Assembly (NCBI GenBank): GCA_910576915.1
Contig: CAJTJT010000016.1
Coordinates: 1-29,168, forward strand
Direction of reading: 5' to 3'
Length of the DNA stretch: 29,168 nucleotides
Origin: an uncultured Elusimicrobiales bacterium
GTDB taxonomy: Bacteria; Elusimicrobiota; Elusimicrobia; Elusimicrobiales; Elusimicrobiaceae
A program made the translations under genes and the position numbers. Shown piece by piece: positions 22,925 to 29,168 of the stretch (the first letter of the stretch is position 1; every line of letters begins with the position of its first letter). The notes beneath the pieces are model-generated. The model was given only the letters and a program-made list of their open reading frames with translations. It made no database searches and was not told where the DNA came from.

Positions 22925-24136
22925 ATGAAAAAGTTATCCCTTTTTATTTGTTTTTTATTGAGCGCGCCGCTTTCGTTTTCGGCGCGGATTATCCGCGGGC
23001 CGTATATCGAGGACCCGACCCAAACTACCATGATTTTAAAATGGCAGACCGATGTTTCCACCCCCGGCTGGCTGGAATACGGGCCCGCCCCGCGCTGTAA
23101 CCAAATTATGACGGTGGTTCCCGAAGGCACCCAGCACAAAGCCGTTTTGTACGGTTTGGTGCCGAACCAGGATTTTTGCTACCGCGTTTACGTATATAAC
23201 GAAGCGCGCGACGGCGCGCAGGAACCCGCCGAAGGGACGTTCCGCACCTTATATTCGGCGGAGCGCAAAACGGTAAACTTTTTGGCTTTGGGGGCGACGG
23301 GCGCAGATATTCCTGTGGGAGAAAACGGGGAAGCGGTGCCGGATGACGCCGCCGCGGCGCGCGCCAATTTGGCCGAACTCATGAAAAAGGAAAAGAGCGA
23401 TTTTTTAATCCATACGGGTAATATCACCCACAGCGGTTTAAATGAAGACGCGGACCGGGAGTTTTTCGCTCCTTTTAAAGACGTTTTGGTTAAAAACCCG
23501 CTGTTTGTAGCGCTGGGGCCCAACGAGTACGGGCCGGACCGCGAAAACCGCGAAAGCAAAGCGTTTCTGCGCGCCAACTATTCGCGCTACCACGATATGA
23601 GCTGGAGCCGCGCCACGCCCAAGTATTATTCGTTTGATTCCGCCAACGCCCGTTTTGTCTTTTTGGATACGAACGTGGCGGAAGGCGCCGTGTGGGCGCC
23701 GGAAATCGGCGAGAAATCCACGCAGACGGAATGGCTCAAAAGCATCTTGGCTTCGGCCGGGGAAAAATGGAAAATCGTGGTAATTAACGCTCCGGCGTAT
23801 TCTTCGGGCGCGCGCGGAGCCAATAACGAAGTGTTTTTAAATTGGGTGAAAATTTTTGAAGATTACGGCGTAAACCTGGTGCTCCAGGGCGGTGACGCCA
23901 ATTACGAACGCACTTTCCCCATGTTCCGCGGCGAAGCCCGCCCGCGCGGTGTAACCTACGTTACGCTGGGTACGGCGGCCCCGCAGCCGGGCAAGCGCGA
24001 AAACCCGGATCCGTCTACCGCGCGTTTTGTATCGGCGCGGCATTATGCGGCGGGGAAAATTGTGGACCGCAAGCTGACCCTTAAAGTATATAACGAAAAG
24101 GGCAAAGAACTCGACAAGCTGGAAATTTATCTGTAG
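22925..24136 (+). CDS. Secreted purple-acid-phosphatase-like protein with degenerate metal site
   Basis: This 403-residue protein has a signal peptide (1-19), an N-terminal fibronectin-like purple acid phosphatase domain (about 20-110; RIIRGPYIEDPTQTTMILKW) and a metallophosphatase domain (about 115-375). The fold landmarks are present but the metal ligands are not. The block expected as GDxG reads GATG (123-126), GD reads GN (165-166), GNHEYG reads GPNEYG (198-203), the later His is Asn288 in VINAPAYSSG, and GHxHxYER reads GGDANYERT. It is therefore probably inactive as a phosphatase and may bind a ligand or act structurally. Flanking residues such as YSSG and YERTFP are kept, so the loss is not simple decay. 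It stands alone, with a terminator after it. Confidence 0.85.
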   Translation: MKKLSLFICFLLSAPLSFSARIIRGPYIEDPTQTTMILKWQTDVSTPGWLEYGPAPRCNQIMTVVPEGTQHKAVLYGLVPNQDFCYRVYVYNEARDGAQEPAEGTFRTLYSAERKTVNFLALGATGADIPVGENGEAVPDDAAAARANLAELMKKEKSDFLIHTGNITHSGLNEDADREFFAPFKDVLVKNPLFVALGPNEYGPDRENRESKAFLRANYSRYHDMSWSRATPKYYSFDSANARFVFLDTNVAEGAVWAPEIGEKSTQTEWLKSILASAGEKWKIVVINAPAYSSGARGANNEVFLNWVKIFEDYGVNLVLQGGDANYERTFPMFRGEARPRGVTYVTLGTAAPQPGKRENPDPSTARFVSARHYAAGKIVDRKLTLKVYNEKGKELDKLEIYL

Positions 24137-24160
24137 TTTTATAAAATGCATTTACATATA

Positions 24161-24192
24161 AAGGGACGGGAGAAAACCCGTCCCTTTTTTTG
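24161..24192 (+). terminator. Terminator of the phosphatase-like gene
   Basis: AAGGGACGGG (24161-24170) pairs with CCCGTCCCTT (24177-24186) around AGAAAA and runs into a T tract. Confidence 0.9.
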
Positions 24193-24214
24193 TGGGTTGC
24201 CGGGACGTCCGTTT

Positions 24215-24283
24215 GGGGCTCGCCTGTTCGTAGTTGGCGACATGTCTTAAACAATGTGGCCTAAACTAATCAGAAGGGCGCGG
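24215..24283. repeat. Dispersed repeat upstream of pilin 3, copy 1 (family 2)
   Basis: GGGGCTCGCCTGTTCGTAG, GCGACATGTCTTAA and the core ACAATGTGGC...ACTAATCAGAAG match the copy at 29100-29168 closely. It is the first of two tandem copies about 106 bases apart. The 24137-24554 gap holds these repeats, a terminator, the pilin promoter and a palindrome, and no gene. Confidence 0.8.
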
Positions 24284-24350
24284 GTCCTCGCCGGACTGGC
24301 GGCTGGGGGAGCCCAGGCTCTAGGGCAGTTATTTCTTTGTCAGCGTTATT

Positions 24351-24390
24351 TCTAAAACAATGTGGCTTCATTAGTCAGAAGAACGCGGAC
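24351..24390. repeat. Dispersed repeat upstream of pilin 3, copy 2 (family 2)
   Basis: AAAACAATGTGGCTTCATTA, then GTCAGAAGAACGCGGAC, repeats the core of the copy at 24247, 106 bases earlier. The left part differs from copy 1. It ends about 20 bases before the promoter. Confidence 0.75.
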
Positions 24391-24412
24391 AATCTCCGCG
24401 GCCTGGAAGGCC

Positions 24413-24440
24413 TTGACCCGTTTTTTTTTTTTGATAACAT
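24413..24440 (+). promoter_or_regulatory. Pilin 3 promoter with poly-T spacer
   Basis: TTGACC (24413-24418), CG, twelve T (24421-24432) and GATAACAT form the same element as at pilin 1, with a 16-base spacer to TAACAT (24435-24440). A short hairpin (GGCC/GGCC) lies just upstream, also as at pilin 1. The palindromic leader starts four bases downstream. Confidence 0.6.
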
Positions 24441-24443
24441 AGG

Positions 24444-24534
24444 GTCATCCCGTAGAGTTTCTGTACGGGATCTCCCTTTTATGGTTTGTTTCATTAAAAG
24501 TGGTAGCTCCTGAACAGAAACCTCTCAGGATGAC
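24444..24534. repeat. GTCAT-bounded palindromic element in the pilin 3 leader
   Basis: The arms are GTCATCC...AGAGTTTCTGT on the left and ACAGAAACCTCT..GGATGAC on the right, with one extra base in the right arm. The element fills most of the leader between promoter and ribosome binding site. Confidence 0.75.
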
Positions 24535-24554
24535 TTTTTTTAGGGGAAAACAAA

Positions 24555-25013
24555 ATGAAAGGTTTTACACTTATAGAATTATTAGTTGTTGTCTTAATCA
24601 TCGGGATTTTATCATCGGTGGCGTTGCCGCAGTACCAAAAAGCGGTGGAGAAAAGCCGCATTTCCGAAGCAATAACGCTCGTATCCGCTATCGGCAAAGC
24701 GGAAGAACTGTATTTTATGGCAAACGGTGAGTATGCCCGGGATATCGATAAACTGGATTTGGATTTCCCCGGCGAGCGCGTCAATTATTACGTCAATTCG
24801 CTTCAAACCAAGCATTTTGCCTGCCGCCCGGTAGGCGGGCCCTGGCAGGAAACGGAGGTACTGGCCGTGTGCAACCGCTTACCGAAAGAAACGGTTTATG
24901 CGGTGGTTTGGTTAAAGGGGGGAGGCTTGGCTTGCCGGTGGTATAACGAAAAGGGGAAATCGTATTGCAAAATGTTCGGCCCCGTGACGGGCAGCGAAGT
25001 GCGTACGTTCTAA
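24555..25013 (+). CDS. Type IV pilin-like protein (pilin 3)
   Basis: This 152-residue prepilin has the leader MKG, then FTLIELLVVVLIIGILSSV and PQYQKAVEKSRISEA, followed by a globular part of about 115 residues with four cysteines (HFACRP, AVCNRL, LACRWY, SYCKMFG). The pairing of a late CRW/YCW and a CKMFG/CEKMFG motif is shared with pilin 1. AGGGG lies eight bases before the ATG. The first ~75 coding bases are AT-rich and near-identical to those of pilins 1 and 2, while the rest differs. No assembly genes lie beside it. It may be a major or minor pilin or a pseudopilin. Confidence 0.92.
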   Translation: MKGFTLIELLVVVLIIGILSSVALPQYQKAVEKSRISEAITLVSAIGKAEELYFMANGEYARDIDKLDLDFPGERVNYYVNSLQTKHFACRPVGGPWQETEVLAVCNRLPKETVYAVVWLKGGGLACRWYNEKGKSYCKMFGPVTGSEVRTF

Positions 25014-25056
25014 AAAAATATCCCCCAGAGTAGCCCGGGGGTTATAGATACACAAT

Positions 25057-25092
25057 AAAAATCCCCGGAGCGGTTTCGCTCCGGGGATTTTT
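25057..25092. terminator. Bidirectional terminator
   Basis: AAAAATCCCCGGAGC (25057-25071) and its perfect complement (25078-25092) form a 15-base-pair stem with A- and T-rich outer ends. It lies between the convergent pilin 3 and rlmB genes. A weaker hairpin (CCCCC/GGGGG, 25022-25041) precedes it. Confidence 0.92.
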
Positions 25093-25109
25093 CTGCAAAA
25101 GTTCTGTTA

Positions 25110-25856
25110 TTATTTCAGCTGTACTTTGGCCATCATATCGTACATAATAATGCTGGCCGCGGCCGAAGCGTTTAAACTTTCCACTCCGCCTTTTTGCGGA
25201 ATGGAAATAATTTCGTCGCAGTTTTCGGCCGTTTTCTCGCGGATGCCGAATCCTTCCGACCCAATCACCAGCACCGCGGGGGAGGCGTAGTCCATCTTGG
25301 TAATGGATTTGCCCGCCATATCCGCGCCGTAAATCCAAAAGCCTTCTTCTTTGAGGTCTGTCAGCGCGGCGGACAGGTTCGCCACTTCCACAATGTTGAT
25401 GTTCTCAATCGCGCCGCACGCCACTTTATACACGGCGGGCGTAATGCCCACGGTGCGGCGGTTGGGCAGGATAATGGTGGAAAATCCCAGGCAGGCCGCA
25501 CTGCGGATAATGGCGCCCAAGTTTTGCGGGTCGGTCATTTCGTCTACCGCCAGCCACAGGTCTTTTTTGTTGCCGTCAGCTTCGTAAATGGCGTTAGAGA
25601 GCTTCATCATTTTGACGGGCTGGATTTTTGCCATAATCCCCTGGTGGTTGGCGTTGCGGGTCAAGCGGTCGAGCGTTTTATTGTCGATACGGTCGATTTT
25701 TACATTTTGGCGTTTGGCCAGGCGGATGATATCTTCCACCGCGCGGTGGCCGGCCTTGGAGTCGGACACGTATAATTGCGTAACGTTGCGTTTTTTGCTT
25801 CTCAGTGCTTCCTGTACAGGGTGAATCCCGTAAATCATATCCAAATTGTCGTTCAT
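25110..25856 (-). CDS. rlmB: 23S rRNA 2'-O-ribose methyltransferase, RlmB-like (SpoU family)
   Basis: This 248-residue enzyme is of the type that methylates G2251 in the peptidyl-transferase region of 23S rRNA using S-adenosylmethionine. It has the small substrate-binding N-terminal domain (IYGIHPVQEALRSKKRN) and the SPOUT trefoil-knot domain with its three motifs: DPQNLGAIIRSA, VIGSEGFGI and IPQKGGVESLNASAA. The length matches RlmB; the related TrmH-like subgroup cannot be fully excluded. AAGGAG lies five bases before the ATG. It is 12 bases after the phosphofructokinase gene and ends at a strong terminator. Confidence 0.93.
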   Translation of the reverse strand: MNDNLDMIYGIHPVQEALRSKKRNVTQLYVSDSKAGHRAVEDIIRLAKRQNVKIDRIDNKTLDRLTRNANHQGIMAKIQPVKMMKLSNAIYEADGNKKDLWLAVDEMTDPQNLGAIIRSAACLGFSTIILPNRRTVGITPAVYKVACGAIENINIVEVANLSAALTDLKEEGFWIYGADMAGKSITKMDYASPAVLVIGSEGFGIREKTAENCDEIISIPQKGGVESLNASAAASIIMYDMMAKVQLK

Positions 25857-25868
25857 AAAATCTCCTTA

Positions 25869-26969
25869 TCAGCCGATTTCGGCGGAACCGAAACTCATCC
25901 CCACTTCCAGGGCGGCGCGCACTTCTTCTCCGTGCGGGTCGACGCGTTTTAAGTTGGAAATCGCGTCCGAAATTTTTACTTCCGTCATCTTAAAAGCGTG
26001 CAAGGCGGCCATATAGCCGAATTTGCCTTCCAGCACCATGTCGAACGCTTTGGCCCCGTAGAGGGTGGAGAGCCAGCGGTCAAACGCGGTGGGCGTGCCG
26101 CCGCGCTGGGTGTGCCCCAGTACGCAGGCGCGCGATTCGATGCCCGTTTTGTCTTCAATCATTTGGCTTAATTTGTTGGCGATACCGCCCAGGCGGATGG
26201 CGTCCGTGCTGCCGGCTACGGTGCGCGCGACGGCCTGTTCGCCCTGTTCGTTTTTGGCGCCTTCGGCGGCTACCACCAAGCTAAAATTTTTGCCTCTGCC
26301 TTTGCGTTCCAAAATGGCGTTGACGATTACATCGTCGTTATACGGAATTTCGGGAATCAGCACAATGTCGCCCCCGCCCGCGATGGCCGAGCGCAGCGCA
26401 ATCCAGCCCGCATAGCGGCCCATGGTTTCCACAATCATCACGCGGTGGTGGCTTTGGGCGGTGGTGTGCAGGCGGTCGATAGCTTCGGTGGCGATAGCCA
26501 GCGCCGAATCAAAGCCGAACGTCTGGTCGGTGGCGGACAAATCGTTATCAATCGTTTTGGGTACGGCCACAATCGGCATGCCCATGTCTACAAATTGCTG
26601 GGACATGTGAAGCGTGCCGTCCCCGCCGATGGTAATCAGCGCGTCCAGCCGGTTTTCTTTAAAATTGTGCATGACGACGGACGACAAATCGCGCGGCGTT
26701 TCGGGCGAGCCGAACGGCGGCAGCGTGTAATTAAACGGGTTGGCGATGTTGCTGGAGCCCAAAATAGTGCCGCCCAGCGTTAAAATGCCGGAAACCGTGT
26801 GGTTTGTAATGTTGATAAATTCGTTACGCACCAGGCCGTCAAAGCCGTTTTTAAACCCCAATACTTCCACACCGTGTTTCAGCGCGTTTTTGCTTACGGC
26901 GCGCACGACGGCGTTCAAGCCGGGGCAGTCGCCCCCGGCGGTCAAAATCCCGATTCTTTTAATGCTCAT
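25869..26969 (-). CDS. 6-phosphofructokinase
   Basis: This 366-residue glycolytic enzyme phosphorylates fructose-6-phosphate at C1. It has the family motifs GILTAGGDCPGLNA, TIGGDGTLHMS, PKTIDND, GFDSALAIATEAIDR, METMGR-type VETMGRYAGWIAL and GHTQRGGTPTAFDR. The residue after the Asp in GGDG is Gly, as in ATP enzymes, while PKTIDND has the Lys that PPi-dependent forms carry. Such mixed Gly/Lys enzymes are usually ATP-dependent, but donor choice needs assay. I start at 26969 (MSIKRIGIL) because GGAGGGG precedes it; an earlier ATG at 26984 lacks a site. It lies between ispH-ubiA and rlmB in one operon. Confidence 0.93.
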   Translation of the reverse strand: MSIKRIGILTAGGDCPGLNAVVRAVSKNALKHGVEVLGFKNGFDGLVRNEFINITNHTVSGILTLGGTILGSSNIANPFNYTLPPFGSPETPRDLSSVVMHNFKENRLDALITIGGDGTLHMSQQFVDMGMPIVAVPKTIDNDLSATDQTFGFDSALAIATEAIDRLHTTAQSHHRVMIVETMGRYAGWIALRSAIAGGGDIVLIPEIPYNDDVIVNAILERKGRGKNFSLVVAAEGAKNEQGEQAVARTVAGSTDAIRLGGIANKLSQMIEDKTGIESRACVLGHTQRGGTPTAFDRWLSTLYGAKAFDMVLEGKFGYMAALHAFKMTEVKISDAISNLKRVDPHGEEVRAALEVGMSFGSAEIG

Positions 26970-26987
26970 ATCCCCTCCGAACATTGT

Positions 26988-28676
26988 TTACAGCAGGGCG
27001 GCTAAAGCGCTTAAAGCCCACAGTACAAAAAACTGGCCGTCCACCAGCGTTTCATCCTTCACGCTGCGGGTGGCGTTCCTGCCATAATAATATATTACTA
27101 TAAAAATCGTGTATAGGTCGCCTATTAACAGCATGGCAACCAGGGCGGGTTTCCAGGTGAGCGTCCACAAGGTGCCCAGTGCGGCCGTCAGCGCGGCCAA
27201 AATCAGCGCCACCACCCATTTGGTTTTTTTGATACCGAACGCTTTGTAAAAACTTTCGCGGCCGATAATCATGTCTTTATTGGCCGACGAGAACCCCAGC
27301 GTAACGGAACGCATAAATACGAGCAGCAGCGTATACACAATCGCTAAATACGTGGCCTTGCGCGAGAGGAGCCCGTATTGGTACGCCGGTAAAAAGGCGC
27401 ACGCAAAGGCCCAGCCGAGCGCGGTGGCGAAATCTTTGGTGCCGGGCAGAGGGGGCAAATGGGCGGTGAGGGTATTGCGGAACGGATATAAAAAACCCGC
27501 CGTCATGAGTATCGCGCACAGTGCAAATGTTTTGAGCCCCAGCCACGCGGCTACGCCCAGCGCACCCGCGGCGCAGGCAAAACTGGCAAAGCGCAGAAAA
27601 ATTTTATTTTTGGCGTAAGCGGCTTCGGTGGAGCGGTTGAACGCCGTTCCCGCAAACACAAACAGCCACGCAAACGCGGCTAGGCGCACGTCCGGCCGGA
27701 TTCCTTCCAAACGCATACATACGTACGAAAGCGCGGCCGCGGCCGAAGCGGTATAAAAAGCGTTTTTTACTAAAAAACGCCAGATTTTTTGCAAAACGGG
27801 CAGAATGGATTTCGCGCCCGGTTTGCGCAGTTCTTTCACACGGGCGGCCACACGGTCGATTACCCAGTTGGGGGTAGACGCCCCAGCGGTGATAAAAATT
27901 TTATGCGCGCGGATGACTTCCTCTTCCAGCAATTCTTCTTCCGTTTCCACGTGCTGTACGTGCGGACAGAGGTTTTTGCACAAAAACGCCAGCCGTGCCG
28001 TATTGGCGCTGTGTTTGCCGCCTACCACGATAACCAGGTCCGCCTTTTTGGCTTGTTCCACGGTTTCTTTCTGGCGGTCTTTGGTGGGTTGGCAGATGGT
28101 GTTTGAAATTTGGCATTCGTCCGCATGTTTTTTGATTTCTTCCGCGGCCGCGTAAAATTCGCTTTCTTTTTGGGTGGTTTGGGAGACTACGTTTATTTTT
28201 TCAAAATGCGGCAGTTTGGCGGCTTCTTCGGCCCCGGCCACTACGGTCCCGTTGCCTTTTGCGTAACCCAAAAGGCCGATTACTTCGGCGTGCCCTCCGT
28301 CACCCACGATGACGGTGTGGTAGCCTTGGTCGGCAAATTTGGCGATGATATTTTGCGCGTGTTTCACAAGCGGGCAGGTGGCGTCCACCACTTCCATCCC
28401 GTGGGACTGCACTTCCTGCTGGAACTGGGGCGTGATACCGTGCGCGCGGATAACCAGCACGCCGGATTTGTCGGCGGCGTCCTGCGGCAAATCAATCGAA
28501 GTGATTTGTTTGGCGGCGAGCATATCGGTTACCTGCTTATTATGAATCAGCGGGCCGATGGTATAAACGGGTTTTTTGCCGGCGGCTTCGAGTTCAAGCA
28601 CTTTGTCGATGGCGCGCTTGACGCCCGGGCAGAACCCTGCGCTTTTGGCGACGGTAACGTCCTGTTCTTTTTCCAT
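26988..28676 (-). CDS. ispH: IspH reductase fused to a UbiA-like membrane domain
   Basis: This 562-residue protein joins two isoprenoid-type domains. Residues 1-285 are IspH (HMBPP reductase), the last MEP pathway step making IPP and DMAPP. The three iron-sulfur cysteines are present: SAGFCPGVK (Cys16), DATCPLVK (Cys101) and SNTICQPTKDRQ (Cys195), plus His45, His79 and His129. Residues 290-562 have about seven to eight membrane helices and UbiA-like features: FNRSTEAAYAKNK (347-358) at the first Asp-rich position, FLYPFR, GTKDFATALGWA (412-423), and NKDMIIGRESFYKAFG (466-481) at the last loop. The first motif lacks the usual NDxxDxxxD acids, so catalysis is uncertain. There is no Shine-Dalgarno, and a TATAAT lies six bases upstream, suggesting a leaderless mRNA. 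It heads the operon with phosphofructokinase and rlmB. Confidence 0.9.
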   Translation of the reverse strand: MEKEQDVTVAKSAGFCPGVKRAIDKVLELEAAGKKPVYTIGPLIHNKQVTDMLAAKQITSIDLPQDAADKSGVLVIRAHGITPQFQQEVQSHGMEVVDATCPLVKHAQNIIAKFADQGYHTVIVGDGGHAEVIGLLGYAKGNGTVVAGAEEAAKLPHFEKINVVSQTTQKESEFYAAAEEIKKHADECQISNTICQPTKDRQKETVEQAKKADLVIVVGGKHSANTARLAFLCKNLCPHVQHVETEEELLEEEVIRAHKIFITAGASTPNWVIDRVAARVKELRKPGAKSILPVLQKIWRFLVKNAFYTASAAAALSYVCMRLEGIRPDVRLAAFAWLFVFAGTAFNRSTEAAYAKNKIFLRFASFACAAGALGVAAWLGLKTFALCAILMTAGFLYPFRNTLTAHLPPLPGTKDFATALGWAFACAFLPAYQYGLLSRKATYLAIVYTLLLVFMRSVTLGFSSANKDMIIGRESFYKAFGIKKTKWVVALILAALTAALGTLWTLTWKPALVAMLLIGDLYTIFIVIYYYGRNATRSVKDETLVDGQFFVLWALSALAALL

Positions 28677-28682
28677 ACTTAT

Positions 28683-28688
28683 ATTATA
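28683..28688 (-). promoter_or_regulatory. -10 box of the ispH operon
   Basis: A perfect TATAAT on the minus strand lies six bases before the ispH ATG (28676). Transcription would start at or next to the A of that ATG. No good -35 box is seen. Confidence 0.5.
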
Positions 28689-28882
28689 GGAAAAAACGGG
28701 CTTTTACCTATAGGGATTTTTGGTTAGAAATCCATTTGGAAGCCTTCAAAGGCGGCTTTGCCGTGCTTGTTTTCGCAGGCCTTAACCCGTATAAAATTCA
28801 TTGTATTGTCTTTTGTGTCGTTGCTGTTGCCGTTGATGCAGGCCTTCATCCTGTTTATAAAACGCCTCAAGGCGGATAGTCC

Positions 28883-28966
28883 GTCATTCTGAACTTGTTT
28901 CAGAATCCAATAAGATAAGGTCTTTCTTTTAAACGACCTGGATCCCGGATCCATGTCCGGGATGAC
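28883..28966. repeat. GTCAT-bounded palindromic element
   Basis: GTCATTCTGAAC...CAGAATCC on the left and GGATCCCGG...CCGGGATGAC on the right form an imperfect 84-base palindrome. It is of the same general type as the pilin leader elements. No gene starts next to it within the window. The 28689-28882 stretch holds no gene that I can support. Confidence 0.75.
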
Positions 28967-29025
28967 GGCAAGGACTCTCCAGGCCTATTCTCTTTAGTCT
29001 TCTTTATTCGTAATTTTGCGTCTTG

Positions 29026-29065
29026 TCTAAAACAGTGTGGCCCAACTAATCAGAAGAGCGCGGAC
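29026..29065. repeat. Dispersed repeat near the right edge, copy 1 (family 2)
   Basis: CTAAAACAGTGTGGCCCAAC, then TAATCAGAAGAGCGCGGAC, matches the repeats before pilins 1 and 3. A second copy follows about 103 bases later, the same tandem layout as upstream of pilin 3. Confidence 0.8.
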
Positions 29066-29099
29066 AAGTTGCCTGCCCCCGGCAGCGCGGGCGGACTAC

Positions 29100-29168
29100 G
29101 GGGCTCGCCTGTTCGTAGGTTGCGACATGTCTTAACCGTGTGGCTTTAACTAGTCTAATGAGGGCGGG
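29100..29168. repeat. Dispersed repeat at the right edge, copy 2 (family 2, cut)
   Basis: GGGGCTCGCCTGTTCGTAG and GCGACATGTCTTAA match 24215-24250 nearly base for base, followed by a diverged core CGTGTGGC...AACTAGTC. The window ends inside or just after it. Confidence 0.8.

Noticed and set aside
28724..28849. Possible 41-residue minus-strand gene (MKACINGNSNDTK start)
   Set aside because: No ribosome binding site at a usable distance, no recognisable motif, and it lies among repeats; too little support, though a remnant of a gene is possible.
29026..29065. Integron attC site, because of GCCCAAC in the repeat
   Set aside because: No matching GTTRRRY partner at the other end and no integrase or gene cassette array is seen.
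1..29168. tRNA, rRNA, transposase or integrase genes
   Set aside because: None was recognised on reading both strands; a covariance search was not possible, so a tRNA could be missed only in the short gaps.

Overview
The window (29,168 bases, fairly GC-rich coding DNA with short, hairpin-rich gaps) looks like chromosome of a Gram-negative-type bacterium. Several short genes for type IV pilin-like proteins share the N-terminus GFTLIELLVVVLIIGILS, each at its own locus, alongside an outer-membrane-type protein ending in Phe. That pattern suggests a member of the Elusimicrobiota, perhaps a gut lineage, but this is inference from family resemblance; no rRNA or marker phylogeny could be run.

Layout. 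1-917: repeats, a poly-T promoter, a palindromic leader and pilin 1. 973-5067: a HAD phosphatase (+) facing a glycosyltransferase/CNNM pair (-), then a secreted Ntn-type amide hydrolase (-). 5214-9708: a copper ATPase with a CopZ-like C-terminus, and glutamine-dependent NAD synthetase. 9904-13227: a geranylgeranyl-reductase-like flavoprotein, then a tight sigma factor / cysteine-rich membrane protein / thioredoxin-CcdA cluster. 13288-14104: pilin 2. 14146-18347: phosphopentomutase (-), an unknown protein, and a membrane GGDEF-EAL protein. 18350-18870: degenerate tandem repeats with hairpins. 18939-22838 (-): a flavodoxin-family protein, then an apparent operon of outer-membrane protein, soluble histidine kinase, helical unknown and AI-2E-type transporter. 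22925-24136: a secreted purple-acid-phosphatase-like protein lacking its metal ligands. 24215-25013: pilin 3 with its repeats. 25110-28676 (-): ispH-ubiA fusion, 6-phosphofructokinase and rlmB. 28677-29168: repeats of the kind that precede pilins 1 and 3.

The most interesting system is the pilin cassette. Three unlinked pilin genes have related upstream DNA: a promoter-like element whose -35/-10 spacer is mostly a run of 11-12 T, then a GTCAT-bounded palindrome filling much of the leader. The poly-T spacer is a plausible slippage-driven on/off switch. In pilin 2 the palindrome is read in frame as part of the prepilin leader. Other points of note are the IspH-UbiA fusion, the nested CopZ start, the apparently metal-free phosphatase fold, and the sigma factor beside a cysteine-rich membrane protein and a thiol oxidoreductase.
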